Shown in pieces: positions 57,954 to 64,000 of a stretch of DNA of 64,000 nucleotides. Numbering within the stretch: position 1 is the first letter of the stretch; every line of letters begins with the position of its first letter. Where the stretch lies: the NCBI GenBank assembly GCA_014905825.1, contig JACGCN010000070.1, positions 1 to 64,000 of the forward strand, written 5' to 3'. The notes beneath the pieces are model-generated. The model was not told where the DNA came from and ran no database searches. It saw only the letters and a program-made list of their open reading frames with translations. The translations under genes were made by a program, and so were the position numbers. Source of the DNA: Lyophyllum atratum. Lineage: Eukaryota; Basidiomycota; Agaricomycetes; Agaricales; Lyophyllaceae.

Positions 57954-58721
57954 GGTGGTCCTAATCAGCTAGAACAGGGAAGTATATGCGAGATTTAGTC
58001 GTTAAGTCCTTGGTATTACCGTTCTTCCTCATTGGTGGAGTTATTGTCATGGTAAGGAAAGGAAGTATGTACCGTGACATAGACATGGGAAGAGACCGTT
58101 TGAGCTTGAGTGGACATGGATCTTGAGAGATCAGAAGACGCATGCGTGTCGAAGGCTATCACACGACGGAATTCCGGCAGATATTCCCTTCGGGATAACT
58201 CGGCGAGTAGGCCTGAACCGTACATACTACTCCTAGTCCGCTGACATTGCGCTGACCTCGACGCTGGGATCATCAACTATCTGGTATATTGATTAGACTA
58301 GGCCTAGGGAGGGACACACGCAAAGTTAGAAAGCCACGGTCTAACGGTCTCCAAAATCTCCAATCGATCATTATGGCCCTACTGAGAAGGCAAGTTAAGC
58401 TGAGTGTGCCAGTTTGCGGTACTAAATGGCTGTATTACTTACATTCGGGGATAGAGGGAAGTCTTCTGACTCAAAACCTCAAAAAGCACCGCAGGTTGGA
58501 GTGACAGCTGAGGAGTCCGGGATAGATTGTTCAATGGCTGTTCTGAGTCGAGCCAGTCGACTTCGACAGTACACTCAGAAATGAGTTGCAGTGACTCGCT
58601 GGGCGGCTTGCAAGGGGAACTTGAAGTGTTTCGCACACGGTCACATGACCACGACGCGCTTTGGTGTTGAACCGAGTTCAGCTTGCCAGCCACTTTCAAC
58701 GCTTCTCTTCAGCTTACAGTC
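57954..58721. other. Divergent promoter region, MFS transporter and coiled-coil gene
   Basis: About 0.77 kb between divergent starts. Short ORFs only; no further gene supported. Confidence 0.4.
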
Positions 58722-61700
58722 ATGGCTGCCATGTTGGAGACGCCTTCCCGTGTATGGCGTAGAATAGAAGCCATCGAGGACAGAGATATGCCATCTCTTC
58801 CATCTCTCCCAGGCTTCGAAGACTCCACAGACAGTGCTGACCATCACGCGCACAGTGAATCCGATGATGACCCAAACGATATTTCCTCGCCATTACAGTC
58901 GACACCTCTAGTAACGACAGCACATCAAACCGCTGCATCGACCATCCGTCCTTCGTCCAGCACATCTAGCACAGCGCGTTTTGCGAGCTCCATAGCCTCT
59001 CGTTCCACCAAGTCCTCCCAAGGATTTTCTGCTTCTTCTCGCGAACCATCGTCGAGGTCGAGGAGAAGCCATCCCGATAGCTTTGATGTAAGTAGGATTC
59101 CTGCTTTACCTGACATCAGCGCAGAGCCCTGGACGGGACAGTATATGGAGGATGACGGCACCGACGAGGAGCCCAGTAAAGACAGTGTGCCAGATGTTTA
59201 TCTCCCACCGAATGATGACTACGAGGACGCCAGCGGGGAAAGAGACTTGTCGTTGACGGACGCTCTTGAATCTATCAGTCGGACAAGTTCACCACCATAT
59301 CCGACGGAATTCATAGAGCCTCAAGTTACACCGAAGAAGTATTACGATTATTCTGTCAGCCTCAAGTCTGAGCCTAAGGTGCGTTGGTTTCATGCTTTTA
59401 CCCTTCCTTAATGACGATATACGTTGGACAGGCATCTCCGTTCGATAAATATCGAAACGTCGCCCTGCGCAAGACCTCAGCACGAACTCGCACGCCTTCT
59501 TTGACCCGCACCTCATCGTCCCGCACTACATCGCCCGCACATTCAACACCACATAGTACAAGATCCTTCGCATTTCCTCAATCAAATCCCCAATCTCCGC
59601 TAACGCCCGGCTCCGTTCCTCTTCCACGTTCAAATACAGCATCACCAGCTGCTCATGTATCTGGACTCGTGCACGAACAAGACGAATACGTGGAATACGG
59701 GAATGGTCACTCAACACACGAGATGGACATCCGATCTATGGATATCACAGATGTTCACATCTCCCCTCCACATGTCAACGGCAGCGAGCCCCGCTCAGAC
59801 AGCGAAGAATACCCGCATCAAGACGAGGAGGTGCATACCTCAGCCGATGAGCAGGATCACATAGGTTCTCAGGACGAACAGGAGCCTACTTTCTCCTCTG
59901 ATGGAGGGCCGACACCCTATGCAGCGAATCACCGGAACTCAAACCAACTCGATTCCCAATCTGCTGGCCATCTCTCCCATGCGCTTTCATCCCCAGCACA
60001 GTCCGTAGCGTTCACCCCGACTCCCGCATTTCCGCGCCCCAGAGCACGATTCGATCTCCCTGTCCCTAGCGACTTACTTGACACCCCTGAGCCACCGCAA
60101 ACGGAGCAATATAGCGAAGAGGATCCTCAAGAGGAAGAACAAGACACTGAAGCACCACTGACCCCAAACACTCGCCGCCGATCCTTCCTGCTTTCTGTGA
60201 TCAACTCCACCACCCGCCCCCGCCTCAAGTTCCCGACCCCTCATCCTCGCAACAATCACAATTTAGCCACCCCCAGCATCGCCGAATCTACACCTGGACC
60301 CGGTTTAAGTACCGGCTCGAGGACTAGTCTCCAGATCGCCTTCGCAGGCGTCACTCCCCGGCCTCGACCTGGGATGAACAGGAACTCGCGGCCATCGCAC
60401 CCTCTCTCACAAACCATCATACCCTCCCCAGGAACGTCAGACTCGGAACCTGCGTCTGCTGCCTCCGCGGCGTCCGCGTCAGGCTCCGGGCCACGTCGAC
60501 GACAGTCGATGGATCAGTGGGCACGGACACCAGGGAACATGTCCCCGTACGACGGCGCGAACGACCGTGCTTCGTTCATCTCCACGGCTTCATCTCACGA
60601 TCTGACGACGCACCATCGCGCGAACACGTCCTTTGATCCTGCGATGGGCTTTGGTGCTGGTGCAGGCCAGGGAGTGGGAAGGTTCAATGCGGGGAAGTTG
60701 AATAACTACTTGCATGGACTGAATCGACGGCTGCAGGAAGAGAATGAGGCGCTTATCGAGAGGCTCAGGAAGGTTGAGGAAGAGAAGACGGCGGGTCCGG
60801 TTACTGCTGAATCAAGCCCGGTTGAGGATAGGAGGAGACTCAGCGGAGGCGGTAGGAGGACCAGTACGGGTGGTACAATGCTTGGTAATGTCGCTGAGGA
60901 TGTTGGTGGTGAAGGGTGGGGTGAAGAAAAGGCTGAGTTGGAAGATATGGTGGACAGTTTGAAGGAAGAGAAGGAGACGCTGGAGAAGGAGTTGGAGGGT
61001 GAGCGGGAGGGGAGAGCGAAAGATAAGGAGGGGTGGAGACGAAGGATGGCCGAAGTCGAGGAGGGTGTTGGGGGCATTATCAAAGACCTGGAAGGCAAGA
61101 TAGAGGTTGCTGAGAAACAAGCGCAGGATGTCGAAGCGGAGAGCTCCCAGCATTTGAAGGAAGTTGAGAAACTACTAGCGGAGGCCGAAGCTGAACGCGA
61201 TATGGCGATAGAGAGGGCAGAGAAGGCAGAGCGCGTCATGGAAAGCGGAAAGGAGTTAGGCGGTGAATTGAGGGATGTCAACGAACGAGCAGGGAAGCTC
61301 ACAACAGAGCTGCGGAACGCTCAACGGCAGATAAAGGAGCTGGAGGAAGAGGTTATGCGGTCCGACCATAGGATCGATGACTTGGAGAAAGACCTTCGGG
61401 AAGACCGAGATGCTATCACAAGTCTCGAGGAGGAACTTAATGCGAAAAATGGGGAGCTTGCGGCGGAGAGGGCTTTAATCGAACAGATAGAGCAAGAGGC
61501 ACAGCAGCTTGAAGAGGACCTGCACGCCACGAAGGCTTATCTCGCCGAAATGGAGGAAGGTGCCGTGTCGGCTGTCGAACGCATCGAGAGCCTTGAGGAT
61601 GCGGTTGCATCTGCCAATGAGAATATCCGTACCCTCACTCTCGCCGCTGACGAGGCTCGTGACAAGGTGGAAAGATTGGAGGCGGACGCGCAGAAAGCCC

Positions 61701-64000
61701 AGGAGTTAGCGAGGCAAATGGAAAATGCGTTGGAGGAGGCAGAGAGGAAGATGTTGGCTGATGAGGACGAGCTCAACAACCTCAAGGGCAAAATCGCATT
61801 CGACGAACGTGAGCGCGATAAGCAGCGAGAAATCAGCTCAATGAAGGATTCTTCCGGGGCCTCCAACGTTTTCCTCGATGTGGGAGCGACGAGTGCTGAG
61901 GTGGAGGCATTGGAAAATGAGCTTGACACAGCCAATCGGGAAATCGCCAGGTTGAACACGTTGCTCAACCAGTCTCCCGCTCGGAAAGCGATGGAGAAGG
62001 CCAGGGACACCAAGGTCGAACTCTTAGAGCGCGAGAGGGAGGAGTTGCTCGAAAGGAACAAGGCACTGAGGATGGCTATGAACGAGATCACTACACCAAG
62101 CAAGATCATCAACGCAAGCGGCATCTCTCCCATCCATCGACAAGTCCTTTCCATGTCGATGCGCGCTCCGAGGACGCCTGGGGCTCCATTGCGAGATGTG
62201 TGTATTCCCGAATGTTTCTTGTTTCTATGCCACCAAATGCTAACGTTTTCGCCTGCCAGATGTCATGGCTGAACAACACGACCTCTGACCCCACTGTATC
62301 GCCATTGGTTGCGGAGATCAACCGCCTGCAAAGAGAGCTCGATCTAGCCAATGATAGCATCGACGACAAGCTCGATAAACTCGAAGACGCTGGATTGGGT
62401 GTGGTCGGGCTGACCAAAAAGCTCGAGGACGCCCGCGCTAAGATTTCCACCCTGGAAGACGAGATTGCACGTCTGTCGAGACGGGAGGAACGACGCGTCC
62501 GCTGCCTAGAGAGGGCGAGGTGTCAAAAATGCCGGATCAAGATTAATTTCTCCAACCTGGTACAGCTTGATGAGAGGTATGTCAGGGTCGCGCATATAAC
62601 AAATTTTGGACTCAATGTCTGCTATCAGTACACTGGAACTCTCTAAGGATGACCTTCCGACTGAGCCGCCTACTCCGGTCACAAGGACAAGCGAGGCCTT
62701 GCGAGCCGATTTGCAGTCCGTCAACACTCACTTGGAATCTATGAAGAAAGATTGGGAACAAGAACGGCGAACCCTTCTTGGCGAAAAAGCGGTTCTTCAG
62801 GATGCTACCAATCGCTTGAACGCCCAGGTGAAGAGCGCCAAAGAGGAAATGAAGAAGGTTGCTGAAAGTGGGCGAGCTGGCGAAAGAACAGCAGCAGGTG
62901 TTCAAGGCGTAAGTCCCCAGAACCACAATAGGATGTTGACACTGACCCGTAAATTTCAGGAGCTCGACAAGGCCAAGCGAGTCATTGCTGACCTTGAGGC
63001 CAATCTGAAGTCAGAGCGAGCTGAGTTGAGGTCTTTGACCACGGAGCAAACCCGCGTACAACGTGAGAAGGCTGGTATCCTAAGTCGAATGCAGAGGACG
63101 GAATCTGTATGTGGCAGGTCGTGAACGTACGCGTTGTGATTAACCTTGATACGTAGGACATGGGCGACGTAAAACGACAACTCCAGAAGTTCAAGAAAGA
63201 GAATCACGATTTGGAGAAGGAGTTGCGAGGTTAGTCGTTCCTTCGAATTCTAGATGTCAGACCCTGACATCGATCCCTAGAAAATGTCAATATCGAGCAA
63301 AAGGCACGCTTGCTTGAAGGTCGTGTGATGGAAAATGCGGAGACGATTGACAACCTGCGACAAGAGCGAGCGCTCCTCACTGCTGATCACAAGGAGTTGC
63401 AACGACGGTTTTCGGAAATATCAGAGGTGGGCCAAGACATCGTCCTGATGAGATATGACACTGACTGACGAATTGCGTGACCAGGAAGCTGACAGACTTC
63501 GCGCAGCTTACGGCGCCTCCTCAACCTCTCACGACAACCGTCGTCACCAACTTGACCTCCACCTCCTGGAAATTGATGACCTTCGCCGTGCGCTCTCCGA
63601 TCAAGCCGGGGAACTTCAAAAGGCTGAGCAGGAGAAGCAACGCATTTCGGCGGAGAAGAGTGACGTTGCGAGGACGGTGGCGGCATTGGAATCTGATTTG
63701 AAGCGGGTGAAGAAGGATGCGGAAGCCTTTGGCCGTGACCTCAAACTTTTACGGGCGGAAAAGGAGAAGCAGGAGGAACGGCATAAGGACGAGCTTTCTC
63801 GGTTAGAGAGGACGAAGAAACAGGCTCAGACGCAGATCCGATTGCTGAACGAGCAGGTGGAGACTCAACGAGAAAAGACCGTTCTTGCAAGGGAAGAGTT
63901 AAAGGACCATGTCTGCGTGGCGTGAGTGACAGAGCGCCTAGGAGTTTTACTTGGATTCTGACTTCCCGTGTCGAACAGCGACGAAAGGCAGTTGTCGGCC
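58722..64000 (+). CDS. Large coiled-coil protein, 3' end beyond window
   Basis: Not assigned to a named family. Start MAAMLETPSRVWRRIEAIED, then MPSLPSLPGFEDSTDSADHH and about 500 Ser/Thr/Pro-rich residues. After an intron (59379-59431): SPFDKYRNVALRKTSARTRT. A long heptad coiled coil starts near NNYLHGLNRRLQEENEALIE and runs for hundreds of residues. Around 62270 comes MSWLNNTTSDPTVSPLVAEI and a Cys motif RARCQKCRIKINFSNLVQLD, then STLELSKDDLPTEPPTPVTR and more coiled coil to the window end. At least seven exons, each intron GT-AG. The disordered N terminus plus long coiled coil suggests a structural or scaffold protein, for example at the spindle pole body, cytokinetic ring or Golgi. That is inference only. 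Confidence 0.8.

Noticed and set aside
60706..61302. 198-codon minus-strand ORF rich in Ser and Leu
   Set aside because: Antisense of the Glu/Lys-rich coiled coil; such reverse frames are commonly open by codon bias. Same for 61537-62154.

Overview
This window is nuclear DNA from a filamentous basidiomycete, most likely an Agaricomycete. Nearly every gene is cut by short (about 45-80 bp) GT-AG introns. The proteins are typical fungal housekeeping and wall or transport families (GH16, REG1/DUF1752, DOLPP1, VPS9, allantoate-permease-type MFS, SUR7/PalI, AusD-like methyltransferases). There is no operon structure and no bacterial or organellar signature. About 27 genes or gene remnants can be supported. 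All gene models were spliced by eye from frame continuity, family motifs and GT/AG (sometimes GC/AG) borders, so exact exon ends may be off by a few bases.

Layout. 1-6 kb: a head-to-tail pair of secreted GH16 beta-glucanase genes (the first cut by the window edge), an ATP-dependent NAD(P)H-hydrate dehydratase, and a small secreted protein. Three of these four genes carry apparent single-base frame breaks. 6.8-19 kb: phosphoglucomutase, a C2H2 zinc-finger protein, a BCS1-type AAA ATPase, dolichyl-diphosphatase and pantothenate synthetase. A 517-bp hAT-like MITE with perfect 8-bp target-site duplications lies 52 bp upstream of the dolichyl-diphosphatase start codon.

19-32 kb is the accessory part. 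A wax-synthase/MBOAT-type acyltransferase (minus strand) is followed by a plus-strand array of six AusD-like SAM methyltransferase copies in different states: three look intact, one has a lost splice acceptor, and two are relics, one at each end. A small lysine-rich orphan gene sits in the middle of the array. HMG-CoA synthase, the first committed enzyme of the mevalonate pathway, follows it. An acyltransferase, methyltransferases and a precursor enzyme side by side resemble the tailoring half of a terpenoid cluster, but no terpene cyclase, PKS, NRPS or P450 is visible, so this is only a hypothesis.

32-64 kb: RNase P subunit RPP40, an unknown protein divergently paired with the Rab5 exchange factor VPS9, a small unknown protein, an MFS anion/amide-type transporter, a SUR7/PalI membrane protein, the REG1-type PP1 regulatory subunit, a Baeyer-Villiger-type flavin monooxygenase, a second MFS transporter of the same family, and the 5' part of a large coiled-coil protein that runs off the window. 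Both transporters contain micro-exons (7 and 11 nt) at the conserved D-R-x-x-I-G-N-A-K loop.
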